From contig CAWGSQ010000011.1 of NCBI GenBank assembly GCA_963825345.1, forward strand, positions 248,001 to 312,000: 64,000 bases of DNA, written 5' to 3'. The notes under the pieces were generated by a model. It did not search any database and was not told the origin of the DNA. It was given only the letters and a program-made list of their open reading frames with translations. Position numbers and translations under genes: made by a program. Below are positions 7,858 to 16,236 of this stretch, one piece after another (the first letter of the stretch is position 1; every line of letters starts with the position of its first letter). Origin of the DNA: JACVRW01 sp963825345. GTDB taxonomy: Bacteria > Actinomycetota > Thermoleophilia > Solirubrobacterales > Thermoleophilaceae.

Positions 7858-10109
7858 GGCCGCCCGGAAGCTCGCGCGTCGCGCCCGAAGCGCCGCAGGC
7901 GCAGCGCGTTGCCGACCACCGACAGGCTCGAGAGCGCCATCGCGGCGCTGGCGATCACCGGGTTCAGCAGTCCGGTCGCCGCCAGCGGTATCGCGGCGAC
8001 GTTGTAGCCCAGCGCCCAGCCGAGGTTCTGCTTGATGGTCTGGAGCGTCGCGCGGCTGAGACGGATGGCGTCGGCCGCCGCGCGCAGGTCGCCGCTCACG
8101 AGCGTGAGGTCGGAGGCCTCCATGGCCACGTCGGTGCCGGTGCCTATCGAGAGACCGAGGTCCGCCTGCGCGAGCGCGGGCGCGTCGTTCACGCCGTCTC
8201 CCACCATGGCGACGACGCGACCCTCCGCCTGAAGGCGGCGCACCACGTCGGCCTTGTCCGCGGGCAGCACCTCCGCGATCACCTCGTCGATCCCCACCTC
8301 CGCCGCCACGGCGCGCGCCGTGGTCTCGTTGTCGCCGCTCAGCAGCAGGGGCCGCAGGCCGAGCCGCTTCAGAGATGCGACGGCCTCCGCCGAGGTCGGC
8401 TTCACCGTGTCGGCCACGGCGAATACGGCGCGCGCCTGCCGGTCCCATGCCGCGACCACGGCGGTCTGACCGAGCGACTCGGCCGACGTCCGAGCGGCTT
8501 CGAGCTCGGCCTGCAGCTCGTACCCCCACTCCGCCATGAGCGCCGGGCGGCCGACCACCACGTCCACGCCCTCGACCATCCCCTCCACGCCGAGGCCCGC
8601 GCGGTTCGCGAACGCCTCGACCGCGGGCAGCAGACCGAGCTCGTCCTCGGCCGCCGTCGCGATCGCGCGTGCAACCGGGTGCTCCGACGCGAGCTCGAGC
8701 GCACCGGCGAGCCGCAGGGCGTCAGCGCGCTCGGCGCCGTCCCGAACGGTCACGTCCACGAGGCTCATCCGGCCGGTGGTGACCGTGCCGGTCTTGTCGA
8801 GCACCACCGTGTCGACCGTCCGCGTGGACTCCAGCACCTCGGGTCCCTTGATCAGCAGCCCAAGCTGGGCGCCGCGGCCGGTACCGACCATGAGCGCCGT
8901 GGGCGTGGCGAGCCCGAGCGCGCACGGGCAGGCGATGATGAGCACCGCTACGGCTGCGGTGAATGCGAAGGTCGCGCTCTCCCCCGTGCCGAGCCAGAAG
9001 CCCAGGGTGGCCACGGCAAGCCCGATCACGATCGGCACGAACACGCCGGACACCCGGTCCGCGAGCCGCTGCACCGGAGCCTTGCCGCTCTGGGCCTCGG
9101 TGACCAGGCGAGCGATCTGGGCGAGGGCGGTGTCGGAGCCGACCTTCGTGGCGCGGACGATCAGCCGCCCGCCGGCGTTCACGGTCGCGCCCACGACCTC
9201 CGATCCCGGGCTCACCTCCACCGGCACCGACTCGCCCGTGAGCATGCTCATGTCGACCGCCGAGGAGCCCTCCTCGACAACACCGTCCGTTGCGACCTTC
9301 TCGCCAGGGCGGACCACGAAGCGGTCGCCGGGCACGAGCTCCTCCACGGGCACGCGGCGCTCGGCGCCGGACGGGTCGATCACAGCGACGTCCTTCGCGC
9401 CGAGCTCGAGCAGCGCCATGAGGGCGGCGCCCGCGCGGCGCTTGGCGCGCGCCTCGAAGTAGCGGCCAGCCAGCACGAACGTCGTCACGATCGAGGCCGT
9501 CTCAAGATAGATCTCGTCCGTGCCGCCGCCCTGCTGCGGGATGAGGTCGAAGCTCATGCGCATGTCGGGCATCCCGGCATCGCCGAGGAAGAGGGCGTAG
9601 AGCGACCACAGCCACGCGGACAGCACGCCGACCGAGATCAGCGTGTCCATGGTTGCCGCGCCGTGCTTCAGGTTCGCCCAGGTGGCCTTGTGGAGAGGCC
9701 AGGCGCCCCAGAGCACGACCGGAGTGGCGAGGTTGAGCGACAGCCACTGCCAGTTGTCGAACTGGAGGGCGGGGATCATCGCCATCAGCAGGACCGGCAG
9801 TGCGAGAGCGGCGGAGATCAGGAGCCGATGGCGAAGCGGCGCGGTGGGGTCCTCGTCCGGGTCCTTGCGGTCGGCGTCCGGTCCGGTCGACGGAAGCTGC
9901 GCGCTGTAGCCCGCCGCCTCGACGGCGCCGAGGAGCTGCTCCGGCTCGACCGCTGCCGGGTCGTACTGCACGGTGGCGCGCTCGGTCGCGTAGTTGACGG
10001 TCGCGGTCACGCCGGCGACATCGTTGAGGCTGCGCTCGATCCGGTTCGCGCAGGACGCGCAGGTCATGCCCTCGATCGGCAGCTCGAGCCGCTCGCCGAC
10101 CGCACTCAC
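7854..10109 (-). CDS. copA: Cu(I)-exporting P1B-type ATPase
   Basis: Membrane ATPase of 751 aa that pumps Cu(I) out of the cytoplasm. It has one N-terminal heavy-metal domain with MTCASCAN (residues 15-22), eight predicted membrane helices, the CPC transport motif in IIACPCALGLATP near residue 394, the phosphorylated Asp in DKTGTVTTG near 437, and GDGVNDAPAL near 635. The last helices carry YN...NP and MALSSLSVV, the Cu(I)-specific signature. It is downstream of, and overlaps by 4 bp, a gene for a secreted His-rich protein; the CsoR operator and csoR lie at the head of this unit, so copper induction is likely. Confidence 0.95.
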   Translation of the reverse strand: MSAVGERLELPIEGMTCASCANRIERSLNDVAGVTATVNYATERATVQYDPAAVEPEQLLGAVEAAGYSAQLPSTGPDADRKDPDEDPTAPLRHRLLISAALALPVLLMAMIPALQFDNWQWLSLNLATPVVLWGAWPLHKATWANLKHGAATMDTLISVGVLSAWLWSLYALFLGDAGMPDMRMSFDLIPQQGGGTDEIYLETASIVTTFVLAGRYFEARAKRRAGAALMALLELGAKDVAVIDPSGAERRVPVEELVPGDRFVVRPGEKVATDGVVEEGSSAVDMSMLTGESVPVEVSPGSEVVGATVNAGGRLIVRATKVGSDTALAQIARLVTEAQSGKAPVQRLADRVSGVFVPIVIGLAVATLGFWLGTGESATFAFTAAVAVLIIACPCALGLATPTALMVGTGRGAQLGLLIKGPEVLESTRTVDTVVLDKTGTVTTGRMSLVDVTVRDGAERADALRLAGALELASEHPVARAIATAAEDELGLLPAVEAFANRAGLGVEGMVEGVDVVVGRPALMAEWGYELQAELEAARTSAESLGQTAVVAAWDRQARAVFAVADTVKPTSAEAVASLKRLGLRPLLLSGDNETTARAVAAEVGIDEVIAEVLPADKADVVRRLQAEGRVVAMVGDGVNDAPALAQADLGLSIGTGTDVAMEASDLTLVSGDLRAAADAIRLSRATLQTIKQNLGWALGYNVAAIPLAATGLLNPVIASAAMALSSLSVVGNALRLRRFGRDARASGRP

Positions 10110-10975
10110 CGCGATACCTCCTGCGTGAACTCGGCCGTGTGCACACGTCCCTCGTGCTTGAACTGGAGGTAGAGGCGGTAACGCCCCGCGCTCGGGAACT
10201 CGGCCATGAAGGCGAGCGCATCCTCGTCCGGGTGAACGTGGAGGAAGGCGAGGTCGCCCTCGCGCAGGGCCACCAGGTGTCCCCGTGCTCCGAGGTAGGG
10301 CTCGGTCTCCACCGCGCGCCCGTCGCGGGTCACGCTGAACTCAAGCCCGGCCTCGCGCCCAGCGCGCAGGCGAGCGGCATTGAGGCGCACCTCGTATCCC
10401 TGGCCGGCGTCGGCCGCGAGCGCGGGCTCGGGCAGCGCGCGGTAACGGGCCGCTCCGTCCGCGGTGAGATCCGCGGCGAGCGTACGCGCCACGCCGTCGT
10501 ACTTGAAGTCCGCGAACACGCGGTAGGCGCCGGCCTCGGGCAGCGTGATCGGGACGCTCCAGGTGCCGCCCGCGTCGAGCGTCGGGTGAAGATGCTGGAA
10601 GCCGCGACCGTCGCGGCGCACCACGATCAGGTGCATGCGCTTCTCGTGCTCGACCTCGAAGTCGCGCACCGGCGCGCCGCCGGCGCCGCGGATGCTGAAG
10701 CGCAGCTTGCCGGGGCGACCGCGTTCGAGCACGTTCGTGTCGAGGGCGAGCGTGAGCCCGCCGTCGGAGACCGCGAGGCCCCGGACCGGCGCAGGAGCGG
10801 CCGCCTCGCCGGCGTGGCCTCCGCCCTCGCCGCCCGCCGTGTGACCGTCGGCGTCGGCCTCGGCGCGCTTCTCGCCGCTGCGATCGGGTCCGACCGTGCT
10901 GCCCGCGACCGCAGCCGCGCCGAACACCAGCACGAGCGCCGTGGCGAAGCCCGCGAGCTTTAGTCCGACGTTCAT
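10106..10975 (-). CDS. Secreted protein with two HxHP domains, copper-operon associated
   Basis: Exported or membrane-anchored protein of 289 aa: an N-terminal hydrophobic signal (LAGFATALVLVFGAAAVAG), a low-complexity His/Gly/Ala-rich linker (HTAGGEGGGHAGEAA), then two related beta-rich domains containing GFQHLHP and LAFLHVHP, each followed by a YR(V/L)(F/Y)...FK motif. The repeated H-x-H-P pairs and the position directly upstream of copA under a CsoR operator suggest extracytoplasmic copper binding or hand-off. The biochemical role is inferred from context. The ATG at 10975 starts the signal peptide directly. Confidence 0.7.
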   Translation of the reverse strand: MNVGLKLAGFATALVLVFGAAAVAGSTVGPDRSGEKRAEADADGHTAGGEGGGHAGEAAAPAPVRGLAVSDGGLTLALDTNVLERGRPGKLRFSIRGAGGAPVRDFEVEHEKRMHLIVVRRDGRGFQHLHPTLDAGGTWSVPITLPEAGAYRVFADFKYDGVARTLAADLTADGAARYRALPEPALAADAGQGYEVRLNAARLRAGREAGLEFSVTRDGRAVETEPYLGARGHLVALREGDLAFLHVHPDEDALAFMAEFPSAGRYRLYLQFKHEGRVHTAEFTQEVSR

Positions 10976-10989
10976 GCCACGACCGTAGC

Positions 10990-11006
10990 ACACCCCCTGG
11001 GGGTAT
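10990..11006. promoter_or_regulatory. CsoR operator between copA operon and csoR
   Basis: ACACCCCCTGGGGGTAT contains the perfect inverted repeat ACCCCC-T-GGGGGT (10992-11004), which matches the known CsoR operator form (GTA/TAC-flanked C-run and G-run). It lies in the 47 bp gap between the divergent starts. A -10-like TATAGT at 11011-11016 sits between the operator and the csoR ATG. Confidence 0.8.
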
Positions 11007-11022
11007 CCGGTATAGTGGCCGC

Positions 11023-11322
11023 ATGAGCACGACGACAGCAGGCGAGACGCGCGGCTACACGGCGACGAAGGAGCAGCTGCTGAAGCGGCTGCGGCGCATC
11101 CAGGGACAGGTGGGCGGGATCGAGCGGATGGTGGAGGACGACCGCTACTGCATCGACGTCCTGACGCAGATCACGGCTGCCCAGGCCGCCCTCGACAAGG
11201 TGGCCCTGGGGCTGCTCGACGACCACGCGCGCCACTGCGTTGTCGGCGGTCCGGACGCGAAGAAGGAAGATCGCACCGAGGAGCTGATGGCAGCAGTCGG
11301 GCGCATGATGCGCCGCGGCTAG
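11023..11322 (+). CDS. csoR: CsoR-family copper-sensing repressor
   Basis: All-helical metal-sensing repressor of 99 aa. It has the CsoR fingerprint LLKRLRRIQGQVGGIERMVEDDRYCIDVLTQI split over two helices, with the copper ligand Cys in YCIDV and the His/Cys pair in DDHARHCV. Cu(I) binding releases DNA. It is divergent from the secreted protein-copA unit, with a textbook operator in the shared 47 bp gap, so it should repress both its own gene and copA. Confidence 0.92.
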   Translation: MSTTTAGETRGYTATKEQLLKRLRRIQGQVGGIERMVEDDRYCIDVLTQITAAQAALDKVALGLLDDHARHCVVGGPDAKKEDRTEELMAAVGRMMRRG

Positions 11323-11340
11323 GGCGCTCGGCGCGCGCGG

Positions 11341-12090
11341 CTAGCGCTTCGGTCCTATGAAGCCATCCAGCGTCGCCACATCCGCCTTTCGCGACACGTA
11401 GATCGTCTTCCCTCCGGACAGCGTCCAATGGATGCCCATCGAGTCGCACGTCTCGCAGAAGATCGTCCGGATGCCAGCAGAGAGGTTGGTGAAGGAGTAG
11501 CGCGGGTGTGACCAGTTTCGGCCGGTGTTCTGAAAACGGCAGCCGTCCGACTGAATCAGGCCGCGGAGCAGCAGCGTCGGCCAGCGGGCCACAAGAAAGC
11601 GTTGCCAGTCCGTCAGCGCGATCTCGCGCGTGTGCTTTCGCCCCGGCCCGTGCTGCGGGAACAGACACGGCCAGGCCTTTGAGTACGAGAAGAGCTCGTG
11701 CCAACCCGGATTGTTCACCCGCCCGACGCGGTTGGTCGGCATCACCGCGAGCATCGCGCGCTCACATTCGGCAGCGATGCCGGGATAGCGAGCGTCGAGC
11801 GATATGCGGAGCTTGTAGACGGCTCGCCGATGCTCGGAGAGACATCCGTCGCCCAGGTACATCCCTAGGAGATAGACATATGCCGCCGGCAAGCCCGGCA
11901 GATCGTGCACACCGCCGCAACGGGCACAGCCATCACCGCGAGCACCATCGCACCGTCGGGGCACCTTCCCCTGGATCCAGTCACGAACGGTCGAGCGAGG
12001 CGCGCCGACGCGTCGCGCGACCTCCGTTGCTGAGAGACCGGCTTGGTGCAGATCGAGGCTGCGACGGACGACATCCACCGGGTGAGTCAT
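11341..12090 (-). CDS. HTH + LAGLIDADG homing-endonuclease-like protein (copy 1)
   Basis: Free-standing 249 aa protein. Residues 20-40 form a helix-turn-helix (ATEVARRVGAPRSTVRDW); a CARC pair near residue 54 may bind zinc. The first LAGLIDADG-like motif, YVYLLGMYLGDG, is near 69-80 and the second, LLLRGLIQSDG, near 170; both keep the acidic residue. FPQHGPGRKH, IFCETC and a terminal FIGPKR are shared with two paralogues at 38016 and 39481. The start ATG at 12090 is 2 nt past an inverted repeat that also sits at the other two starts. No host gene is interrupted, so it is neither an intein nor an intron ORF. Nuclease activity is inferred from the motifs; a purely regulatory role is possible. 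Confidence 0.75.
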   Translation of the reverse strand: MTHPVDVVRRSLDLHQAGLSATEVARRVGAPRSTVRDWIQGKVPRRCDGARGDGCARCGGVHDLPGLPAAYVYLLGMYLGDGCLSEHRRAVYKLRISLDARYPGIAAECERAMLAVMPTNRVGRVNNPGWHELFSYSKAWPCLFPQHGPGRKHTREIALTDWQRFLVARWPTLLLRGLIQSDGCRFQNTGRNWSHPRYSFTNLSAGIRTIFCETCDSMGIHWTLSGGKTIYVSRKADVATLDGFIGPKR

Positions 12091-12092
12091 AG

Positions 12093-12110
12093 TACGAACG
12101 TATGTTCGTA
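12093..12110. promoter_or_regulatory. SOS-box-like inverted repeat at the start of LAGLIDADG copy 1
   Basis: Arms TACGAAC and GTTCGTA flank the 4 bp spacer GTAT; the pairing extends one more base on each side (12092-12111). The core fits the Gram-positive LexA box CGAACRNRYGTTYC except for a final G (CGAAC-N4-GTTCG). It lies 2 bp upstream of the gene's ATG, where a bound repressor would block transcription. Confidence 0.7.
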
Positions 12111-12155
12111 CATGGAGTGGATGGAATCGCGCGCTCATGCGATAGAACCCGGCGA

Positions 12156-12506
12156 ATGATGGTCAGCAGGGCGGTGCCCAACATCAAGTCCGATCGACCC
12201 GCAGAGACGCGCGAGTTCTTCGTCGACCTGCTCGGCTTCGAGGTGGCGATGGACCTCGGCTGGGTGGTGACCGTCGCGTCGCCGACCAACCACTCGGTCC
12301 AAGTGACCATCATCGGCAATGACGATCCGGCGGCTCCTGGCATCTCGATAGACGTGGCCGACGTCGATGCCGTCCATGCCAGGGCCGTGGAGAAGGGCCT
12401 CGAGATCGCCTATTCGCTCCGCGACGAGGACTGGGGAGTCCGGCGCTTCATGCTTCGAGAGCCGAGCGGCACGCTCGTCAACGTCGTCTCCCACCGCTCG
12501 GGCTGA
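12156..12506 (+). CDS. VOC-family (glyoxalase/bleomycin-resistance-like) protein
   Basis: Protein of 116 aa with one vicinal-oxygen-chelate module pair: an N-terminal helix and strand (KSDRPAETREFFVDLLGFEVAMDLGWV) and a C-terminal half ending RFMLREPSGTLVNVVSHR, which holds the usual Glu. The metal ligands are only partly conserved, so enzyme, antibiotic-binding or other function is open. Start taken at the paired ATGs at 12156/12159. It is divergent from LAGLIDADG copy 1 and precedes the opposing tRNA-Leu(CAG). Confidence 0.75.
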   Translation: MMVSRAVPNIKSDRPAETREFFVDLLGFEVAMDLGWVVTVASPTNHSVQVTIIGNDDPAAPGISIDVADVDAVHARAVEKGLEIAYSLRDEDWGVRRFMLREPSGTLVNVVSHRSG

Positions 12507-12530
12507 GCGCCTGAGCAAGAGAGATCGAGT

Positions 12531-12615
12531 GCGGCTGAGAGGAGTCGAACCTCCACGCCCCTTACGGAGCACAGGCACCTGAAGCCTGGGCGTCTACCAG
12601 TTCCGCCACAGCCGC
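12531..12615 (-). tRNA. tRNA-Leu (anticodon CAG)
   Basis: 85 nt class II tRNA. The acceptor GCGGCTG pairs with CAGCCGC, the anticodon stem CAGGC/GCCTG encloses loop TTCAGGT giving CAG, a long variable arm (TGCTCCGTAAGGGGCG) follows, and the T arm has GGTTCGAC. No CCA is encoded. Confidence 0.95.
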
Positions 12616-12630
12616 GAGCGAGCGCAAACT

Positions 12631-13416
12631 CTAGCGTGGCTCGCCTCCCGCGAGGGAGAGCCGGGCCACGAGCGCGGAGTGGTCCGAGAGCCTGTCCTCG
12701 CGGCGCCATTCGTGCCGGTAGGAGCACTCGGACACGGCGACTTCGGCAGATGCGATCAGGTGGTCGAGGCGGTAGCCGCCTCCCGTGCGCGGCCACTCCC
12801 AGCTCGGCTCCTTCGAGTCGAATCCGTTCAGCTCGCGGAATGCGTCGCGGAAGCCGCTCGGCTCGAGACCGCGGATCAGGGCGGCCTCGGCAGCGTCCCA
12901 GCGCTCGCCGCGTTCTGGCCGCAGGCGCCCGTTCCTGTTCCGCGCGAAGGTCCAGACGCTGCCGTCGGGGTGCTCCCTGCGGGGTGTGTTGAGGTCGCCG
13001 AGCACGACGCGCGGGCCGGAGCCCTCGCTCAGGTGTCTGTAGACGGCCTCGTGCGTGAGGACCTTGGCGAGCCCCGGCTTCGGGCTGATCGGCGAGTGCA
13101 CGTTCACGAGCTCGAGCCAGCCGGCCCGCACGGCGAGCACCCGCTCCGGCCAGGGCACATCGGCCACCGGCCGAACCTCGAGCTCGCCGCGTGCGGCCGT
13201 GAGCGCTGCGAGCGGGCGGCTGCCCTCGCGCGCCCTCGGAAGGGGGGCGAGCGCGCCGCCCAGGCCGCCGTCGGCGAGGCGCTCGAGCCACGGCTCGGCG
13301 GTGGCCGGCGTGACCTCCTGGAGGCACACGACGTCCGGCTCCAGCGCGAGCACGCGGTCCGCCTGCTCCTGCAGACGGGTCTTGCGTCCGGCCACGTTCC
13401 AAGACACGAGGATCAC
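12631..13416 (-). CDS. Endonuclease/exonuclease/phosphatase (EEP) superfamily protein
   Basis: Metal-dependent phosphoesterase of 261 aa with the EEP signature: ILVSWNVAGR at the N-terminus, the metal-binding Glu in DVVCLQEVT (about residue 34), VVLGDLNTPRR near 140, YRLDHLIAS near 216 and the catalytic SDHSALVARL near 244. The fold is shared by exonuclease III-like DNA repair enzymes and by lipid phosphatases. No specific DNA-binding insertion is evident and the substrate is undetermined. It starts 40 bp from the divergent superoxide dismutase gene. Confidence 0.8.
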   Translation of the reverse strand: MILVSWNVAGRKTRLQEQADRVLALEPDVVCLQEVTPATAEPWLERLADGGLGGALAPLPRAREGSRPLAALTAARGELEVRPVADVPWPERVLAVRAGWLELVNVHSPISPKPGLAKVLTHEAVYRHLSEGSGPRVVLGDLNTPRREHPDGSVWTFARNRNGRLRPERGERWDAAEAALIRGLEPSGFRDAFRELNGFDSKEPSWEWPRTGGGYRLDHLIASAEVAVSECSYRHEWRREDRLSDHSALVARLSLAGGEPR

Positions 13417-13456
13417 CGCATAGAGTCCTAACAGCGAACGAACGAAGGAGAATCAG

Positions 13457-14065
13457 ATGCCGTTCGAGGTACCGCCCCTCCCCTACGACTACAACGCACT
13501 CGAGCCCCACATCGACGAGGCGACGATGCGCGTTCATCACGACAAGCACCACCAGGCCTACGTGGACAAGGTGAACGCCGCTCTCGAGGGGACCGAGTGG
13601 GCAGACAAGGACATCGAGGACGTCGTCGCGAACCTCTCGCAGATCCCGGACGACAAGCGCACCGCGGTCCGCAACAACGGCGGCGGCCACTACAACCACT
13701 CGCTCTTCTGGGAGTGGATGTCGCCCGACGGCGGCGGCGAGCCCAATGGTGAGCTGGCCTCCGCGATCGAGTCGGCCTTCGGCTCGTTCAGCGACTTCCA
13801 GGGCAAGTTCAAGGACGCCGGCGTGAACCAGTTCGGCTCCGGCTGGTCCTGGCTCGTGCATGACGGATCCGGCCTCGCCGTGGTCTCGACCGCGAACCAG
13901 GACAACCCGCTGACCGACGGCAAGACCCCCCTGCTCGGCGTGGACGTCTGGGAGCACTCGTACTACCTCAAGTACCAGAACCAGCGGCCCGCCTACATCG
14001 ACGCATGGTGGAACGTCGTGAACTGGGACAAGGTCGCCGAGCGCCTCAGCGCCGCGAGCGGCTAG
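13457..14065 (+). CDS. sodA: Iron/manganese superoxide dismutase
   Basis: Cytosolic superoxide dismutase of 202 aa. All four metal ligands are visible: His in MRVHHDKHHQ (residue 27), His in GGGHYNHSLFW, and Asp and His in DVWEHSYYLKY. The Gly-Gly before the second ligand and the Gln in TANQDNPL are features of the Mn-using type, although cambialistic enzymes also have them. A good ribosome site (AAGGAG) lies 8 nt before the ATG. It is followed 26 bp later by a Fur-family regulator gene in the same direction. Confidence 0.95.
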   Translation: MPFEVPPLPYDYNALEPHIDEATMRVHHDKHHQAYVDKVNAALEGTEWADKDIEDVVANLSQIPDDKRTAVRNNGGGHYNHSLFWEWMSPDGGGEPNGELASAIESAFGSFSDFQGKFKDAGVNQFGSGWSWLVHDGSGLAVVSTANQDNPLTDGKTPLLGVDVWEHSYYLKYQNQRPAYIDAWWNVVNWDKVAERLSAASG

Positions 14066-14091
14066 CGCCAACGGACTCCTATGCTTGACAT

Positions 14092-14526
14092 GTGAGCGAC
14101 TGGGTCGGACACGCGCAGCGTGAACTCGAGCGCGAGGGCTATCGCCTGAGCGGCCCGCGTTCGGCGGTGGTCGAGACGCTGGCAGACCTCGGCTGCAGCG
14201 TCACGGCCAAGGAGATCGCGGACAGCCTGCACCGCCGCGGCGAGGACGTGGGAGTGGCGAGCATCTACCGGACGCTCGAACTGCTGGACAAGCTGCGCCT
14301 GACCCGGCGCGTGGACGCCGCCGAGGGGGTGGCGCGCTACGAACCGGTGGGCCCGAGTGGCGAGCATCACCACCACATCGTGTGCGAGAGCTGCGGCGAG
14401 GTAGCAACCTTCGAGGATTCGGACTTGGAGAGCGCCATCGAGCGGCTGGCGAGGCGCTCGGACTTTACGATCGACACTCACGACGTAACGCTGCGGGGCG
14501 CATGTCCCGCGTGCAGGCGCGGCTAG
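14092..14526 (+). CDS. zur: Fur-family metalloregulator, probably Zur
   Basis: 144 aa winged-helix regulator. The N-terminal DNA-binding domain (GYRLSGPRSAVVETLADLGCSVTAKEIADSL split over two helices, ASIYRTLELLDKL recognition region) is followed by the dimerisation domain with EHHHHIVCESCGE and a C-terminal CPAC, the structural zinc site. Zur rather than Fur is inferred from the convergent ZnuA-like binding protein whose promoter has a Zur-like box. The GTG at 14092 lies 6 nt after a -10-like TATGCT, suggesting leaderless translation. It overlaps the opposing stop by 4 bp. Confidence 0.8.
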   Translation: MSDWVGHAQRELEREGYRLSGPRSAVVETLADLGCSVTAKEIADSLHRRGEDVGVASIYRTLELLDKLRLTRRVDAAEGVARYEPVGPSGEHHHHIVCESCGEVATFEDSDLESAIERLARRSDFTIDTHDVTLRGACPACRRG

Positions 14527-15422
14527 AGCCTGCAGTTCACGCGCCCGGCCGACATGCCGCGCACGAGGGTAGCCGCGTCCGCGGCGAGTGCGCCGGTATA
14601 GGTCTCCCCCGGGCCTCCCGCCGGGCCCAGCGAGTCGGCGTAGAGCGGCTCCCCGATGCTCGCCCCGGCCTCGCGCGCGATCGCGCGCTCGATGTCGGGG
14701 TTCACCGAGCTCTCGGGGAACACGGCCTCCACGCCCTCGCGGCGGATCTGCTCGACGAGCCGTTGCACGTCCCCCGCCGACGCCTGCGCCTGGGTGGAGA
14801 GCGAGGGGATCACGGCGCCCACCACCTCCACGCCGTAGCGCCGCGCGAAGTAGCCGAGCGCGTCGTGCGTTGTCACGATCTTCCGCTTCGCCGGCGGGAC
14901 GCGCTCGATGCACGCCGTGATCTGCCGGTCGAGGGCATCGAGCCTCCGGATGATCCGCCCCGCGTTGCGCGCGAACGTGGCCCGGCCGTCCGGGTCCGCC
15001 TTCGTGAGCTCGGCGCGGATCGCCTCCACGGCACGCACGCCGTTGCTCGCGTCCTGCCACCAGTGCGGGTCGTCGTGCAGGCGCCTCACCGAGTCGATCA
15101 GGCTCACGACCCGGGCGTCGCCGCCGGCGTTGTCGATCACGCCATTCAGCCAGTCATCCACCTCGCCGCCGGACCGAAACACAACGGTCGCATCGGCCAC
15201 CGCCGCCACGTCGCTCGGCCTCGGCTCGTAGTCGTGCGGGTCCCCGCCGGGGCGCAGCATGCCGTCGACGTCGACCCGCGCCCCGCCCACCTCGCGCACG
15301 AGATCGGCCACTTCGGTGGTGGTGGCCACCACCGTCACGCCGCCTCCGGATCCGGAATCGGCCCCGCAGCCAGTGGCCAGAGCGGCAACTACGACCAGGA
15401 ACGAGACGAGCACACGGCGCAC
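14523..15422 (-). CDS. ZnuA-like metal-binding lipoprotein of an ABC transporter
   Basis: Substrate-binding lipoprotein (299 aa) of the zinc/manganese cluster 9 family. It starts with a lipoprotein signal (lipobox LATGC, Cys near residue 18). Ligand candidates are the His in GGDPHDYEPRPSD, the DDPHWW His, the His in THDALGYFARRYG and the acidic residue in VFPESSVNP. There is only a modest His-rich loop. No ABC permease or ATPase gene is next to it. The GTG at 15422 directly follows the Zur-like box, which supports zinc control. Confidence 0.88.
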   Translation of the reverse strand: MRRVLVSFLVVVAALATGCGADSGSGGGVTVVATTTEVADLVREVGGARVDVDGMLRPGGDPHDYEPRPSDVAAVADATVVFRSGGEVDDWLNGVIDNAGGDARVVSLIDSVRRLHDDPHWWQDASNGVRAVEAIRAELTKADPDGRATFARNAGRIIRRLDALDRQITACIERVPPAKRKIVTTHDALGYFARRYGVEVVGAVIPSLSTQAQASAGDVQRLVEQIRREGVEAVFPESSVNPDIERAIAREAGASIGEPLYADSLGPAGGPGETYTGALAADAATLVRGMSAGRVNCRL

Positions 15423-15434
15423 TCCCGCATCGTA

Positions 15435-15451
15435 GTGAGAACGATTCTCAC
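15435..15451. promoter_or_regulatory. Zur/Fur-type box
   Basis: GTGAGAACGATTCTCAC is a near-perfect palindrome of the 7-1-7 kind bound by Fur-family repressors (compare the Zur consensus TGAAAATCATTTTCA). It lies 13 bp upstream of the ZnuA-like start and 27 bp before the divergent TSUP gene, so it could control both. Confidence 0.75.
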
Positions 15452-15477
15452 TCGCGTCCTGGAAGACTCCGCCGCGC

Positions 15478-16236
15478 GTGGACCCGCTCGAGCTGATCGC
15501 CTTCTGCTCCTGGTGCTTCGCGGTCGCTCTCGCTGGCGGCGTCGTTGGACTTGTCCTCGGGAACATCCGTCTCCCCGCGGTGCTGCTCGTGGCGTCTCAC
15601 CCGGCCGCCGGGGCCGGCGCGAACATCGGCATTTCCGGCGTGGCCGCCCTTGCCGCCGCGGTAGTGCACGTGCGCGCCGGGCGCATCAACTGGCGACTGT
15701 TCGCCTGGATGGCGCCGCCGTCGATGGTCGGCGCCGTGGCCGGCGGCTACCTCTCCGGCTTGCTGCCGGATACCGCGCTGCTCGTCTCGATCGGCGCGGT
15801 GCTCGTCTACTTCGGCATCGACCTCCTACGCCCGCGCAAGCCAGGGCCGCGCCGCGACGCCCCCGCCGGCGAGGACCTCGACATCCGAGCGGCGGTCCTC
15901 ACGGGCGCCGCCGTCGGCGTGCTCGGCGGCCTCGTGGGCCTGATCCTCGGCGCGCTGCGGATGCCGGCGCTGCTGCGCTACGTGGGCGAGGTGCCGGCGC
16001 GCGCGGTGGGCACCAACCTCGCGGTGGGCGTGTGCGTGGGGATCGCCGGCGTGATCGGACACACGCCCGACGGCGTGGACTGGGACCTGCTCGCGATCGG
16101 GTCGGCCGCCTCAGTGCCCGGAGCGCTGCTCGGCGCCCGCCTGACCGGAAGGCTCAGCGAGCGTCAGCTGCTGTGCGCGATCGGCGCAATGCTCGTTGTG
16201 GCCGGCGCCACCACGGCGTTGCAGGCTCTCTTATGA
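15478..16236 (+). CDS. TSUP (TauE/SafE) family membrane permease
   Basis: Polytopic transporter of 252 aa with two homologous halves and about eight helices; each half opens with a Gly-rich helix (ALAGGVVGLVLGNIRLPAVLL and GVLGGLVGLILGALRMPALLRY). Family members export sulfite, sulfolactate or other small anions; the substrate here is unknown. The GTG start lies 27 bp from a Zur-like box shared with the divergent binding-protein gene, which hints at metal-linked regulation. Confidence 0.8.
   Translation: MDPLELIAFCSWCFAVALAGGVVGLVLGNIRLPAVLLVASHPAAGAGANIGISGVAALAAAVVHVRAGRINWRLFAWMAPPSMVGAVAGGYLSGLLPDTALLVSIGAVLVYFGIDLLRPRKPGPRRDAPAGEDLDIRAAVLTGAAVGVLGGLVGLILGALRMPALLRYVGEVPARAVGTNLAVGVCVGIAGVIGHTPDGVDWDLLAIGSAASVPGALLGARLTGRLSERQLLCAIGAMLVVAGATTALQALL

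Noticed and set aside
7635..10172. 845-codon plus-strand frame opposite copA
   Set aside because: A shadow of copA; it has no domains and is rich in His/Arg/Gln/Gly as expected for antisense high-GC frames.
11341..12090. Intein or group I intron origin of the LAGLIDADG genes
   Set aside because: No split host gene or splice-junction residues flank any of the three copies.
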